64,000 nucleotides of DNA, from the NCBI GenBank assembly GCA_910577675.1, contig CAJTOR010000013.1, positions 1-64,000 on the forward strand, written 5' to 3'. Positions 7,307-15,972 of this stretch are shown one piece after another. This DNA is from an uncultured Lachnospiraceae bacterium. Its GTDB lineage: Bacteria > Bacillota > Clostridia > Lachnospirales > Lachnospiraceae. Each line of letters begins with the position of its first letter. Position 1 is the first letter of the stretch. The notes under the pieces are model-generated. The model did no database searches and was not told the origin of the DNA. It worked only from the letters and a program-made list of their open reading frames with translations. Position numbers and translations under genes: made by a program.

Positions 7307-9367
7307 GTGCAGGAAAAGAATCAAAATGACCGGAAAAAAGAGGAAGTTGGGGCACAGGCGCTCGATGTGCTGAAGGAGATACAGCACCTGAATGAGACCG
7401 CAGAAAGATTTTCAAAATATAACCAGAGCTGTGGCGAGATCGACCAGAAGATGGAGGATATGGCAAGGAGAGCGGAGGGGCTTGAGGAGATCGCACTCGG
7501 CAGGGAAGGCACGGCACAACTTGCGCAGATAACGGAAGATATGCGTTCTTTAAGGGAGAAACTCAAATTTATAAAGGGTGATATCTCGGCTGCTGAGGGG
7601 GAAGTTAAGGGTGTAAAAAAGAAACTGGAAGAAATTGGAAAAAGAAAAGGCAAAAATATTTTCCGGACGGTGGCAGCAGTGGAGCTGGTTTGTATTCTTG
7701 TGGTCGGGACATCCTTTTTTGTCTATCATCAGATACAGAAGGGGAAAAATGTCCCGGCAGCCACCGGTGAGGCTACCCCGACACCTTCCCCTGGTTCGGA
7801 TGGGGAGGTTGGGACGGAATCGGATAACCGTTTTCTTGTTTCGGATTTAAGGGAGCGTGTGGCGGCGCTGCAGCAGTCAAAAATTGCTCCGTTTACCGCT
7901 TCTGTCGAGCAGGTGGATGGAAGGGAAGCACTCTGTCTGACAAATGGGAATCTGCGCATTGTATACTGGAATGAGTACCCGAAAGAGGAGCAGGAAATGA
8001 AGCTTCGCTTAGAGAGCGAGGGGCGCATGTTTATCAGACCGTGGGAGTACAAGCTTGATGGGAATCTTGAACTTCTCGCGCCGAGGTACGGCGCTTACGC
8101 GGGGACGGAGGGGAACCAGCTTGTATTTATACAGTATGCAGATGAGTCGGAGCGGATTCCTGCGCGTATCTGCATGATGGATGGGGAGCGGCTGTGGGAA
8201 TATAATGAGCTTGATTTGAAGGAGGCACTCACCGGTCTTTTCACGGCGGAATATGCGGAGGGGAGCGGTGCTGCCGATGGACATTCAAATACATATATGA
8301 CTATGACAGTCGGCTCCGTCCCATACCAGTATGAGATTTCGCAGGGAACCTACACCAATGCGGTCTACAACGGGGAGAATCCACTTTTGTTTGACCAGTA
8401 TTTTGTGCTGGAACTTGCGGAGGAGAAAATGAGTTTTTCAGCGGTGGTCTATACTTCCCAGGGGGAGTACCTGGGGGAAATTGCCGGTGAGATCGCGGCG
8501 GTGGACCGTGATATTGTGTTAAAAAATGTAAAGTTTGGCGCGTATGTCACACCTTACCAGGAAGACCCTGGCAGCACGGGCATTATCGTGCCGCGCGATG
8601 CGAGGATGACGGAGCATATTACAATCAGCGGAAAGAACAAGCAGCGCTATTATATTGCGCTCTCTGACGAGGTGGCGCGCGTCGATTACGATATGGATCG
8701 GCTTATCCAGAATGAGAGCGGGTTCTTTGAATATTTTGACGAGAATGGGAACAAAATTTCAAAGACTGGAATCGATGTGTCAAAGTACCAGGGGGATATC
8801 AACTGGAAACTCGTTAAGGATGCGGGCATTGATTATGCTATTATAAGGCTTGGTTACCGGGGGATGAACGAGGGGACACTCGAGCTTGACCCTTATTTTG
8901 AGGCGAATATTTCGGCGGCGAACGAGGCGGGAGTTGATGTCGGCGTTTACTTTTTCTCGCAGGCGGTTACAGTTGAGGAGGCGGTCGAGGAAGCGAACAT
9001 GGTGCTGGAGCATATCAAAGATTACAAAATTACTTATCCTGTTATCTTTGATACCGAGGTGGTAACGACTTACAATGCGCGCGCGAATAATCTGGCGCGC
9101 GATCTGAGGACTGATATCTGCATTGCATTCTGCGAAACAATTGAGGCGGCGGGTTATCACCCGATGGTTTACGCGAACACAAGATGGATGATCCTGGGTA
9201 TTGACCTGGAGCGCCTTACCAAGTATGATAAGTGGTATGCATACTACGGCACAACCTTTACCTTCCCATACAAATATCAGATGCTGCAGTATTCGGATTC
9301 GGGGAAGGTGCCGGGGATTTCCGGTGCGGTTGACCTTGATATCAGCTTTGTGGATTATTCCAAGTAG
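7307..9367 (+). CDS. Membrane-anchored GH25 muramidase (lysozyme)
   Basis: A 686-residue type II membrane protein. GTG at 7307 is preceded by AAGGAGG and follows the promoter at 7235-7263. Residues ~1-115 are a charged coiled coil (cytoplasmic), ~118-140 is a single membrane helix (VELVCILVVGTSFFVYH), then a Thr/Pro/Ser linker, an unassigned extracellular beta-rich domain, and at ~485-686 a glycosyl hydrolase family 25 domain. The GH25 signature GIDVSKYQGDINW and the catalytic-site stretch VIFDTEVV are visible, with DLDISFVDY near the end. Family members cleave the MurNAc-GlcNAc bond of peptidoglycan. The large cytoplasmic coiled coil is unusual for a lysozyme and suggests coupling to an internal partner. 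Confidence 0.85.
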   Translation: MQEKNQNDRKKEEVGAQALDVLKEIQHLNETAERFSKYNQSCGEIDQKMEDMARRAEGLEEIALGREGTAQLAQITEDMRSLREKLKFIKGDISAAEGEVKGVKKKLEEIGKRKGKNIFRTVAAVELVCILVVGTSFFVYHQIQKGKNVPAATGEATPTPSPGSDGEVGTESDNRFLVSDLRERVAALQQSKIAPFTASVEQVDGREALCLTNGNLRIVYWNEYPKEEQEMKLRLESEGRMFIRPWEYKLDGNLELLAPRYGAYAGTEGNQLVFIQYADESERIPARICMMDGERLWEYNELDLKEALTGLFTAEYAEGSGAADGHSNTYMTMTVGSVPYQYEISQGTYTNAVYNGENPLLFDQYFVLELAEEKMSFSAVVYTSQGEYLGEIAGEIAAVDRDIVLKNVKFGAYVTPYQEDPGSTGIIVPRDARMTEHITISGKNKQRYYIALSDEVARVDYDMDRLIQNESGFFEYFDENGNKISKTGIDVSKYQGDINWKLVKDAGIDYAIIRLGYRGMNEGTLELDPYFEANISAANEAGVDVGVYFFSQAVTVEEAVEEANMVLEHIKDYKITYPVIFDTEVVTTYNARANNLARDLRTDICIAFCETIEAAGYHPMVYANTRWMILGIDLERLTKYDKWYAYYGTTFTFPYKYQMLQYSDSGKVPGISGAVDLDISFVDYSK

Positions 9368-9430
9368 CATGCATATGTGTAATCAGCAAGAAAAAAGTAG
9401 TAAATTCTTTCTAAAAAATAAAATTCCCAC

Positions 9431-9459
9431 TTGAATTTTATGGGAAAGTTGGGTAGAAT
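9431..9459 (+). promoter_or_regulatory. Promoter of gapA
   Basis: TTGAAT (9431-9436), 17-bp spacer, TAGAAT (9454-9459), giving a leader of roughly 125 nt. The leader includes short complementary tracts around 9516-9565 but no fold that I recognise as a known riboswitch. Confidence 0.6.
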
Positions 9460-9593
9460 AAGAAACAGGGTTATGGTTATGTCGGACAGGAGTTTGACAA
9501 AAACTTAACAATCCGAAGATGACAGCCGCCTAAAACCCGGGGTTTGTCGGGATTACGGGGCTGCTGTTAAAAATATTTAGGAGGAATGAAATC

Positions 9594-10607
9594 ATGGCAG
9601 TAAAAGTAGCAATCAATGGTTTTGGCCGTATTGGCCGTCTTGCGTTCAGGCAGATGTTCGATGCGGAGGGGTATGAGGTAGTTGCAATCAACGACCTGAC
9701 AAGCCCGGAGATGTTGGCACACCTGTTAAAGTATGACACCGCCCAGGGAAGGTACAAGTATGCGGACAGCGTGTCCTTCGGCGAGGATTCCATCACCGTA
9801 AACGGCAAGAAGATCACCATCTATGCAAAGGCAAATGCGGCTGAGCTTCCTTGGGGTGAGCTTGATGTTGATGTGGTTCTTGAGTGCACGGGCTTCTACA
9901 CATCAAAGGACAAGGCACAGGCACACATTACCGCAGGCGCGAAGAAGGTTGTTATCTCCGCACCGGCAGGCAACGATCTTCCTACCATCGTATTCAATGT
10001 AAACCATGATACTTTGAAGAAGGAAGATACCATTATTTCCGCTGCTTCCTGTACGACGAACTGCCTCGCTCCGATGGCGAAGGCACTCAATGATTTCGCG
10101 CCGATCCAGTCCGGTATTATGACGACCGTACACGCTTACACCGGTGACCAGATGATTCTTGACGGCCCGCAGAGGAAGGGTGACAAGAGAAGGAGCCGCG
10201 CAGGTGCCCAGAACATTGTCCCGAACTCCACAGGCGCTGCTAAGGCTATCGGTCTTGTTATTCCGGAGTTAAACGGCAAGCTGATCGGTTCGGCTCAGAG
10301 AGTTCCGGTTCCGACCGGTTCCACCACGATCCTGGTAGCAGTTGTAAAGGGCAAGGTGACAAAGGATGAGGTAAATGCAGCTATGAAGGCAGCAGCAACC
10401 GAGTCTTTCGGTTACAATACTGACGAGATCGTTTCCAGCGACGTAATCGGTATGCGCTACGGTTCCCTTTTCGATGCAACACAGACCATGTGCGCACCGA
10501 TGGAGGACGGCAATACCCAGGTACAGGTTGTTTCCTGGTATGACAATGAGAACTCCTACACGAGCCAGATGGTTCGCACGATCAAGTATTTTGCTGAGCT
10601 GGCATAA
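9594..10607 (+). CDS. gapA: Glyceraldehyde-3-phosphate dehydrogenase
   Basis: A 337-residue cytosolic enzyme of normal family length that oxidises glyceraldehyde 3-phosphate to 1,3-bisphosphoglycerate with NAD and phosphate. The N-terminal NAD fold begins VAINGFGRIGRLAFR; the catalytic cysteine is in SAASCTTNCLAP; the substrate-binding HAYTGDQ and RAGAQNIVPNSTGAAKA segments follow; the C-terminal SWYDNENSYTSQM is intact. Start ATG 9594 follows GGAGGAATGAA. Codon choice is strongly biased (many CGC, GGC, AAG), fitting high expression. It is followed by a terminator and then pgk and tpiA in the same direction, i.e. a lower-glycolysis cluster. Confidence 0.97.
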   Translation: MAVKVAINGFGRIGRLAFRQMFDAEGYEVVAINDLTSPEMLAHLLKYDTAQGRYKYADSVSFGEDSITVNGKKITIYAKANAAELPWGELDVDVVLECTGFYTSKDKAQAHITAGAKKVVISAPAGNDLPTIVFNVNHDTLKKEDTIISAASCTTNCLAPMAKALNDFAPIQSGIMTTVHAYTGDQMILDGPQRKGDKRRSRAGAQNIVPNSTGAAKAIGLVIPELNGKLIGSAQRVPVPTGSTTILVAVVKGKVTKDEVNAAMKAAATESFGYNTDEIVSSDVIGMRYGSLFDATQTMCAPMEDGNTQVQVVSWYDNENSYTSQMVRTIKYFAELA

Positions 10608-10652
10608 GAGGGCGGCTCTGGTCGGGGTTTCTTTGTAGAATGACTCGAAGAA

Positions 10653-10687
10653 GGGGTCCGGTCTGTAAGGACCGGGCTCCTTTTTTT
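10653..10687 (+). terminator. Terminator after gapA
   Basis: A GC-rich imperfect stem (GGGGTCCGGTC with GACCGGGCTCC) is followed by seven T. It would allow gapA to be expressed at a higher level than pgk-tpiA by partial read-through. Confidence 0.8.
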
Positions 10688-10782
10688 ATGCGCGGACCCG
10701 TGCGGGGAGAATATGCCGCACATAGGTCGCGCGTCGAAAAATTTGATTATTGGCCGCGGTGGCGGCAGAATGTGAGGAGATC

Positions 10783-11976
10783 ATGTTAAATAAGAAATCG
10801 GTTAATGATATCAATGTAAAAGGCAAGAGAGTGCTGGTGCGCTGCGATTTTAATGTGCCGTTGCAGGATGGCCAGATTACGGATGATACCCGTTTAGTGG
10901 CGGCTCTGCCAACAATTAAGAAGCTGGTTGCGGACGGCGGCAAGGTTATTCTCTGCTCCCATTTAGGCAAGCCTAAGGGTGAGCCTAAGCCGGAGCTTTC
11001 ACTTGCACCGGTTGCAGTGGCGCTTGAAAAGCTGCTTGGTCAGCCGGTTAAATTTGCGGCTGATCCGACAGTGGTGGGCGAGAATGCGAAGGCAGCGGTT
11101 GCGGCGATGAATGACGGCGATGTTGTATTGCTCGAGAATACCCGCTACCGCGCTGAGGAAACAAAAAATGGGGAGGCTTTCTCAAAAGAGCTTGCTTCGC
11201 TGTGCGATGTATTTGTAAACGACGCGTTCGGCACTGCGCACAGGGCGCACTGCTCAAATGTCGGCGTGACCCAGTATGTTGATGCCGCGGTGGTTGGTTA
11301 TCTGATGCAGAAGGAGATCGACTTCCTTGGCAACGCGGTAAATAACCCGGTTCGCCCGTTTGTTGCAATCCTTGGCGGCTCGAAAGTTTCCTCAAAAATT
11401 TCCGTTATCAACAACCTGCTTGACAAGGTTGATATCCTGATTATCGGCGGCGGCATGGCTTATACCTTTATGAAGGCGATGGGTTATGAGGTCGGCAATT
11501 CGCTTCTTGAGGCGGACTATGTTGATTACGCAAAGGAAATGCTTGAGAAGGCGAAGGAAAAGGGCGTTAAGCTTCTTACTCCGGTGGATACCGTTGTGGC
11601 AAAAGATTTTGCGAACGATGTGCCATACCACACTGTACCGCTCGGCGGGATTGCGGCGGACGAGCAGGGGCTTGATATCGGTGAGCAGACCTGCAAACTC
11701 TATGCGGATGCGATCAAGAGCGCGAAGACGGTTGTATGGAACGGACCGATGGGTGTATTCGAGATGTCAAATTTTGCCAAGGGTACCATCGCGGTAGCAC
11801 AGGCACTGGCAGAGATCGACGCGACCACGATTATCGGCGGCGGCGATTCCGCAGCGGCAGTTAACCAGTTAGGTTTTGGCGATAAGATGACCCATATCTC
11901 TACCGGCGGCGGCGCGTCCCTCGAGTTCCTTGAAGGCAAGGAGCTTCCGGGTGTTGCTGCGGCAAACGACAAATAG
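10783..11976 (+). CDS. pgk: Phosphoglycerate kinase
   Basis: A 397-residue monomeric glycolytic kinase that passes phosphate from 1,3-bisphosphoglycerate to ADP. The N-terminal signature GKRVLVRCDFNVPL and the ATP-site glycine-rich segment GGGDSAAAVNQLG with STGGGASLEFLEG are visible, as is the hinge NGPMGVFE. ATG 10783 is chosen because GTGAGGAG lies just before it; the in-frame ATG at 10750 lacks a site. Upstream is the gapA terminator, and downstream tpiA follows after 71 bp, so pgk and tpiA are probably co-transcribed. Confidence 0.97.
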   Translation: MLNKKSVNDINVKGKRVLVRCDFNVPLQDGQITDDTRLVAALPTIKKLVADGGKVILCSHLGKPKGEPKPELSLAPVAVALEKLLGQPVKFAADPTVVGENAKAAVAAMNDGDVVLLENTRYRAEETKNGEAFSKELASLCDVFVNDAFGTAHRAHCSNVGVTQYVDAAVVGYLMQKEIDFLGNAVNNPVRPFVAILGGSKVSSKISVINNLLDKVDILIIGGGMAYTFMKAMGYEVGNSLLEADYVDYAKEMLEKAKEKGVKLLTPVDTVVAKDFANDVPYHTVPLGGIAADEQGLDIGEQTCKLYADAIKSAKTVVWNGPMGVFEMSNFAKGTIAVAQALAEIDATTIIGGGDSAAAVNQLGFGDKMTHISTGGGASLEFLEGKELPGVAAANDK

Positions 11977-12047
11977 GAATGTAAAAAATTGGAATCCAGA
12001 GGGCGGGCTTTGATAAGAGGAAGCCAAAATGCCCGGAAAGAGGAATC

Positions 12048-12800
12048 ATGTCAAGAAGAAAGATTATTGCCGGGAACTGGAAGATGAACAAGACCCCGAG
12101 CGAAACGGTCAAATTGATTGAGGAATTAAAGCCTCTTATTAAAAATGATGATGTGGATGTTGTTTTCTGCGTGCCTGCGATTTCCCTGACAACTGCAATC
12201 GATGCGGCAAAGGGCACGAACATTGCGATCGGCGCGGAGAATATGTTCTATGAGGAGAGCGGTGCCTACACGGGTGAGATCGCCCCGAACATGCTGACCG
12301 ATATCGGCGTAAAATATGTGATTATCGGGCATTCCGAGAGGCGCGAGTATTTTGCCGAGACGGATGAAACGGTGAATAAGAAGGTGTTAAAGGCGTTCGA
12401 GCATAAGATCACCCCGATTATCTGCTGCGGCGAGTCACTTGTGCAGAGGGAGCAGGGAATCACGATTGACTGGATTCGCCAGCAGATTAAGATTGCATTC
12501 TTAAATGTGACCGCGGAGCAGGCAAAGACCGCTGTGATCGCTTATGAGCCGATCTGGGCGATCGGCACCGGAAAGGTTGCGACCACGGAGCAGGCGGAAG
12601 AAGTCTGTGCTGCCATCCGTGTCTGCATCGGCGAGATCTACGATGCGGCGACGGCTGAGGCGATCCGCATCCAGTACGGCGGGAGTGTTTCCGCAGCAAG
12701 CGCACCGGAGCTGTTCGCACAGGCGGATATCGACGGCGGCCTGGTGGGCGGCGCAAGCCTGAAGCCGGATTTTGGGAAGATCGTAAACTATAATAAGTAA
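12048..12800 (+). CDS. tpiA: Triosephosphate isomerase
   Basis: A 250-residue (beta/alpha)8 enzyme interconverting dihydroxyacetone phosphate and glyceraldehyde 3-phosphate. Visible: N-terminal AGNWKMNKT with the catalytic lysine, IIGHSERREYF with the catalytic histidine, AYEPIWAIGTGK with the catalytic glutamate and loop 6, and the phosphate-binding YGGSV plus GGLVGGASL near the end. GGAAAGAGG precedes ATG 12048. Third gene of gapA-pgk-tpiA; a strong terminator follows. Confidence 0.97.
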   Translation: MSRRKIIAGNWKMNKTPSETVKLIEELKPLIKNDDVDVVFCVPAISLTTAIDAAKGTNIAIGAENMFYEESGAYTGEIAPNMLTDIGVKYVIIGHSERREYFAETDETVNKKVLKAFEHKITPIICCGESLVQREQGITIDWIRQQIKIAFLNVTAEQAKTAVIAYEPIWAIGTGKVATTEQAEEVCAAIRVCIGEIYDAATAEAIRIQYGGSVSAASAPELFAQADIDGGLVGGASLKPDFGKIVNYNK

Positions 12801-12819
12801 ATAAATACAGGTGTGTAAG

Positions 12820-12885
12820 AGGCTGTCACAAACAGCAACCCACGGGGATATTGCGTGGACGCTGTATTTTGTGGCAGCCTTTTTG
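12820..12885 (+). terminator. Terminator after tpiA
   Basis: AGGCTGTCACAAA at 12820-12832 pairs with TTTGTGGCAGCCT at 12868-12880, followed by TTTTT. A smaller hairpin lies in the loop. Confidence 0.85.
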
Positions 12886-13095
12886 AGGCAGCGGGGTGAT
12901 TTGGATGGTATTGTGGGGAGGGAAGATAGTAAGGACGGTTTTAATATATATGGAAAATTAAAAGTATCCGTGAGATAAAATTCGGTGTAGTTACTAATAT
13001 ATCAATTATAACAATGTAAAATATTATTGAACTATTAATGATTATAGAGATATTTATTTACTATAAACTAAAGGTTAGAGCGGGGTAATGGAAAT

Positions 13096-13632
13096 ATGAT
13101 ACTTGAAACAGAGAGATTATATTTGAGGGAGATGGAACAGTCGGACTACAATTCTTTGTGTAGAATATTGCAGGATAAGGAAGTAATGTATGCATATGAA
13201 GGGGCATTTAGTGATGCGGAAACACAGGAGTGGCTGGACAGACAGATATCGCGCTACCAAAAGTGGGGATTTGGATTGTGGGCGGTTATTTTAAAGGAAA
13301 ACGGCGAGATGATCGGGCAGTGCGGTCTTACCATGCAGCCCTGGAAGGATAGGCAGGTGCTTGAGGTCGGTTATCTTTTTTGCCATATGTACTGGCATAA
13401 AGGCTATGCAACGGAGGCGGCGAAAGCCTGCATGCAATATGCTTTTGAGAAATTAAATGCGGGGGAAGTCTGCTCCATAATCAGGGATACGAATCTTGCG
13501 TCCCAAAATGTAGCAATTAGAAATGGGATGAGTAAGAAGGATTGTTCAATAAAGTATTATCGCGGGGTGAAAATGCCGCATTATCGATATGTGGCAAGTG
13601 CTAAGACGGGATGTAACATCCTGCATTTTTAA
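13096..13632 (+). CDS. GNAT-family acetyltransferase (RimJ/RimL type)
   Basis: A 178-residue cytosolic enzyme predicted to transfer acetyl from acetyl-CoA to an amine. It opens MILETERLYLREMEQSDY, has the acetyl-CoA-binding region as EVGYLFCHMYWHKGYATEAAKA, and the later IRDTNLASQNVAIRNGM, all typical of the RimJ/RimL group. The last ~20 residues (SAKTGCNILHF) look unlike the family end. It lies in AT-rich DNA between tpiA and the thiol operon, suggesting acquisition. Target unknown. Confidence 0.8.
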   Translation: MILETERLYLREMEQSDYNSLCRILQDKEVMYAYEGAFSDAETQEWLDRQISRYQKWGFGLWAVILKENGEMIGQCGLTMQPWKDRQVLEVGYLFCHMYWHKGYATEAAKACMQYAFEKLNAGEVCSIIRDTNLASQNVAIRNGMSKKDCSIKYYRGVKMPHYRYVASAKTGCNILHF

Positions 13633-13637
13633 AAAAT

Positions 13638-13898
13638 GTGGAGGAAAGCAGTTATACAAAAGAAATTTCTGATATAATTGAGGTAAAAGCCACAAAGAAA
13701 TTATCCACAAAAACAAGGGGACAATATATTTCGATATTTAATTACATGGACGATAAAAATTGGCATAAGACATCGGAAATTGTTAATTTGCTGGGAATTA
13801 AAGAAACAAGAGCAAAAGAATTGTTAAAGGAATTGATATCCATGGAAGTTTTGGAGGACAATGGAAAGACAAAAGGGAAAATGTATCGCTTGAAATAG
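13638..13898 (+). CDS. Orphan winged-helix domain protein, possible gene fragment
   Basis: An 86-residue frame starting at GTG 13638 with no clear ribosome-binding site. Residues ~25-86 (FNYMDDKNWHKTSEIVNLLGIKETRAKELLKEL... and a Lys-rich wing) resemble the winged-helix tail found at the end of AlbA/RecG-related ATP-binding proteins. The absence of an N-terminal domain and of a good start suggests a remnant of a longer gene. It follows the GNAT gene by 5 bp, so translation by coupling is possible. Confidence 0.4.
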   Translation: MEESSYTKEISDIIEVKATKKLSTKTRGQYISIFNYMDDKNWHKTSEIVNLLGIKETRAKELLKELISMEVLEDNGKTKGKMYRLK

Positions 13899-13905
13899 TG
13901 TGGAG

Positions 13906-13929
13906 AAAAAAGCGACGAAAAAAGCGACG
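13906..13929. repeat. Short tandem repeat, 2 x 12 bp
   Basis: AAAAAAGCGACG occurs twice in direct succession just after the orphan winged-helix frame. It marks the right side of the AT-rich islet. Confidence 0.6.
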
Positions 13930-14021
13930 AAAAACTTTATCAGTTTATAGTAGGTACATGACCTTAAAGCAATGAGAGATCGCAGATTAAAAATAGTATG
14001 TTCTGGAAAGGGGTAAAGAGA

Positions 14022-14648
14022 ATGAAAATACAGAAAATCAGGAAAGTAACAGCACTCGCAATTGGCACCATCCTATTTTTTGGACTTATCTTTGGCGGGT
14101 GTTCCGGCAAGGAGGATTCTAGCAAGGATTCGCAGGCAGGGTCGGATGTAGAAGCAGATGTGGAATCGGATGCAGAACTTGCAAAGTTTGTGGCAAAGAC
14201 GCTTTCCGGTGACAGTTACACGCAGGATGACCTGGCTGAAGTCGATGTGACATTGTTTAATTTCTGGGCGACATATTGCGCGCCATGTATCCGGGAAATG
14301 CCGGAGGTTGCAGAGTTTGTAAAAAAACTTCCGGATAATGTCCGGATTGTTACCGTATGTCTGGACGGGCAGGGGAATGAGGAGAAGGCGGAGGAGATAC
14401 TTGCTGGGGCGGGGTTTGAGGGTACGACCCTTATTGCAGGAGTTACCTTTGAAGAAGATGCCGGGGATTTTAAGACGCTTTGCAGGAATATAATGTATAC
14501 CCCGACAACACTTGTAATAGACGCTGATGGAAATATTGTCGGGGATGCCATTATTGGTGTTCAGAAAGACCTGGAAAAAACATATACCGAAGCTATCAAT
14601 GGGTGCCTAACACTTTTAGGGAAAGAGGAGATCGAGATTGAAGAATAA
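14022..14648 (+). CDS. TlpA-like thioredoxin-fold lipoprotein
   Basis: A 208-residue exported thiol-disulfide protein. ATG 14022 is preferred to the ATG at 13998: GGGGTAAAG precedes it and it gives a proper lipoprotein signal (basic n-region, hydrophobic core, lipobox IFGGCSG). After an acidic Ser/Asp-rich tether comes a thioredoxin/TlpA fold with the redox motif WATYCAPC and the cis-Pro region YTPTTLVID. It would sit on the outer face of the membrane and reduce or exchange protein disulfides. The stop overlaps the next gene, and a ferredoxin-type membrane protein follows, pointing to a dedicated electron supply. Confidence 0.85.
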   Translation: MKIQKIRKVTALAIGTILFFGLIFGGCSGKEDSSKDSQAGSDVEADVESDAELAKFVAKTLSGDSYTQDDLAEVDVTLFNFWATYCAPCIREMPEVAEFVKKLPDNVRIVTVCLDGQGNEEKAEEILAGAGFEGTTLIAGVTFEEDAGDFKTLCRNIMYTPTTLVIDADGNIVGDAIIGVQKDLEKTYTEAINGCLTLLGKEEIEIEE

Positions 14649-14805
14649 AAAGCGGGTGGATGGCGGCCGCCTGGTTCGCATTGCGCGGTTTGCCGTGCTG
14701 TTTGCCGCCGTGATTTTTCTAGTGACCGGGATTGTGAGGAAGGAATATCTGGATGTTTTTCAAAAAGCTGTAAAAATCTGCCTGGAATGCATTGGGATCG
14801 GGTGA
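14638..14805 (+). CDS. CD1871A-type CXXC-motif small membrane protein
   Basis: A 55-residue protein starting at TTG 14638 with GAGGAG seven bases upstream, overlapping the end of the TlpA-like gene by 11 bases in another frame. It has a basic N-terminus, one membrane helix (FAVLFAAVIFLVTGIV) and the C-terminal motif KAVKICLECIGIG, which I recognise as the family named after C. difficile CD1871A. The CLEC cysteines lie after the helix, probably at the membrane surface. Between a TlpA lipoprotein and a 4Fe-4S membrane protein, it is a candidate electron relay (inference). Confidence 0.75.
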   Translation: MKNKKRVDGGRLVRIARFAVLFAAVIFLVTGIVRKEYLDVFQKAVKICLECIGIG

Positions 14806-14868
14806 GGCAGGTGTGGGATACAAAGATGCTGAATCAAAGGGAGAATAAGGGGGAGGAGGGTGAGTGCG

Positions 14869-15834
14869 ATGAAAGATACTGCAAAGGCGGCGGAAGTCGG
14901 AGAAACGGATAAACAAAAGTGCGGGGATAATAAGAGGAGAAAGTGGGGAGGCGGGAAGGAAAAAAAGAAACCTGGCTCATTTTTTAAGATCAGGTTATCC
15001 TTTAGGAGAAGTATCCAGCTAATTTCTGCCGCGCTCTTTAACGGCTATGTGGCGGGATTTGCAAAGGGGAAAATATTTACGGGGGGAGCAAAGGGATTCT
15101 GCGTTCCGGTCTTAAACTGCTATTCCTGTCCGGGGGCGCTTGGAGCCTGCCCGATTGGGGCACTTCAAACATCCCTTGGCAGGGGGCATACCATCCCGTT
15201 CTATGTCCTGGGGCTTATGATGCTGTTCGGGGTCGTTTTGGGGCGGGTGGTCTGCGGGCTGCTGTGCCCGTTCGGGCTCGTGCAGGATCTGCTACATAAA
15301 ATTCCGCTGCCAAAGTATAAAGTTCCGGCAAAGATTGACCGCCCGGCAAGGTATATTAAATATTTAATCCTGATTTTTATGGTTATTCTCCTGCCCGCTT
15401 TCCTTGTGGATGATACCGGGGTGGGATTACCGTTCTTCTGCAAATATATCTGTCCTGCCGGAACACTCGAGGGCGGTCTGTTCCATATGGCGGCGAATGC
15501 GGCGCTTAGGGGGCTTGCCGGTATTTTGTTCCACTTTAAGTTATTTGTGCTGGTTGTGATCGTGTTGGCAAGCGTTGTAATACCCCGCCCGTTCTGCCGT
15601 TACCTCTGCCCGCTGGGGGCATTTTACTCCCTGTTCCAGCGTTTTGCTTTTTTTACGATGGATTTTGAGGAGAAAAAATGTGTTGGATGTAAAAAATGTG
15701 AGCGCTCCTGCCCGATGGCGGTGGAAGTGACAAAAAATATCAACAGCACAGAGTGCATCCGCTGTGGAAAATGCCGTGATGTCTGTCCGACGGGTGCGAT
15801 TTCATACAGGAATAATTTTTTCAGGAAAAAGTAA
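14869..15834 (+). CDS. NapH/CcoG-like 4Fe-4S membrane protein
   Basis: A 321-residue polytopic protein. ATG 14869 suits the GGAGGAGGG site better than the GTG at 14860. A basic cytoplasmic N-terminus is followed by about five membrane helices. Cysteine motifs of the NosR/NapH type are present: NCYSCPGALGACPIGA, CGLLCPFGLVQD, CKYICPAG and CRYLCPLGAFY. Two classical 4Fe-4S motifs close the protein: CVGCKKCERSCPM and CIRCGKCRDVCP. Such proteins pass electrons between the cytoplasm and the outer face of the membrane. In this operon the likely acceptors are the CXXC protein and TlpA lipoprotein. Confidence 0.85.
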   Translation: MKDTAKAAEVGETDKQKCGDNKRRKWGGGKEKKKPGSFFKIRLSFRRSIQLISAALFNGYVAGFAKGKIFTGGAKGFCVPVLNCYSCPGALGACPIGALQTSLGRGHTIPFYVLGLMMLFGVVLGRVVCGLLCPFGLVQDLLHKIPLPKYKVPAKIDRPARYIKYLILIFMVILLPAFLVDDTGVGLPFFCKYICPAGTLEGGLFHMAANAALRGLAGILFHFKLFVLVVIVLASVVIPRPFCRYLCPLGAFYSLFQRFAFFTMDFEEKKCVGCKKCERSCPMAVEVTKNINSTECIRCGKCRDVCPTGAISYRNNFFRKK

Positions 15835-15972
15835 GTTTCAGAGCAGCATAGGGTAATTCCTCTGACGTATTTTCAGATAAAATAACAGTATATGCACAGT
15901 GGATTCAGGGGAATGTTCTGCTATGGGTTTGAAAAAAATATATACTATACTTATTACCAGGAGGAAAAGGAT

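Noticed and set aside
10743..10771. Promoter-like TTGATT-17-CAGAAT before pgk
   Set aside because: The predicted transcription start would fall on or after the pgk ribosome-binding site, so it cannot give a translatable message.
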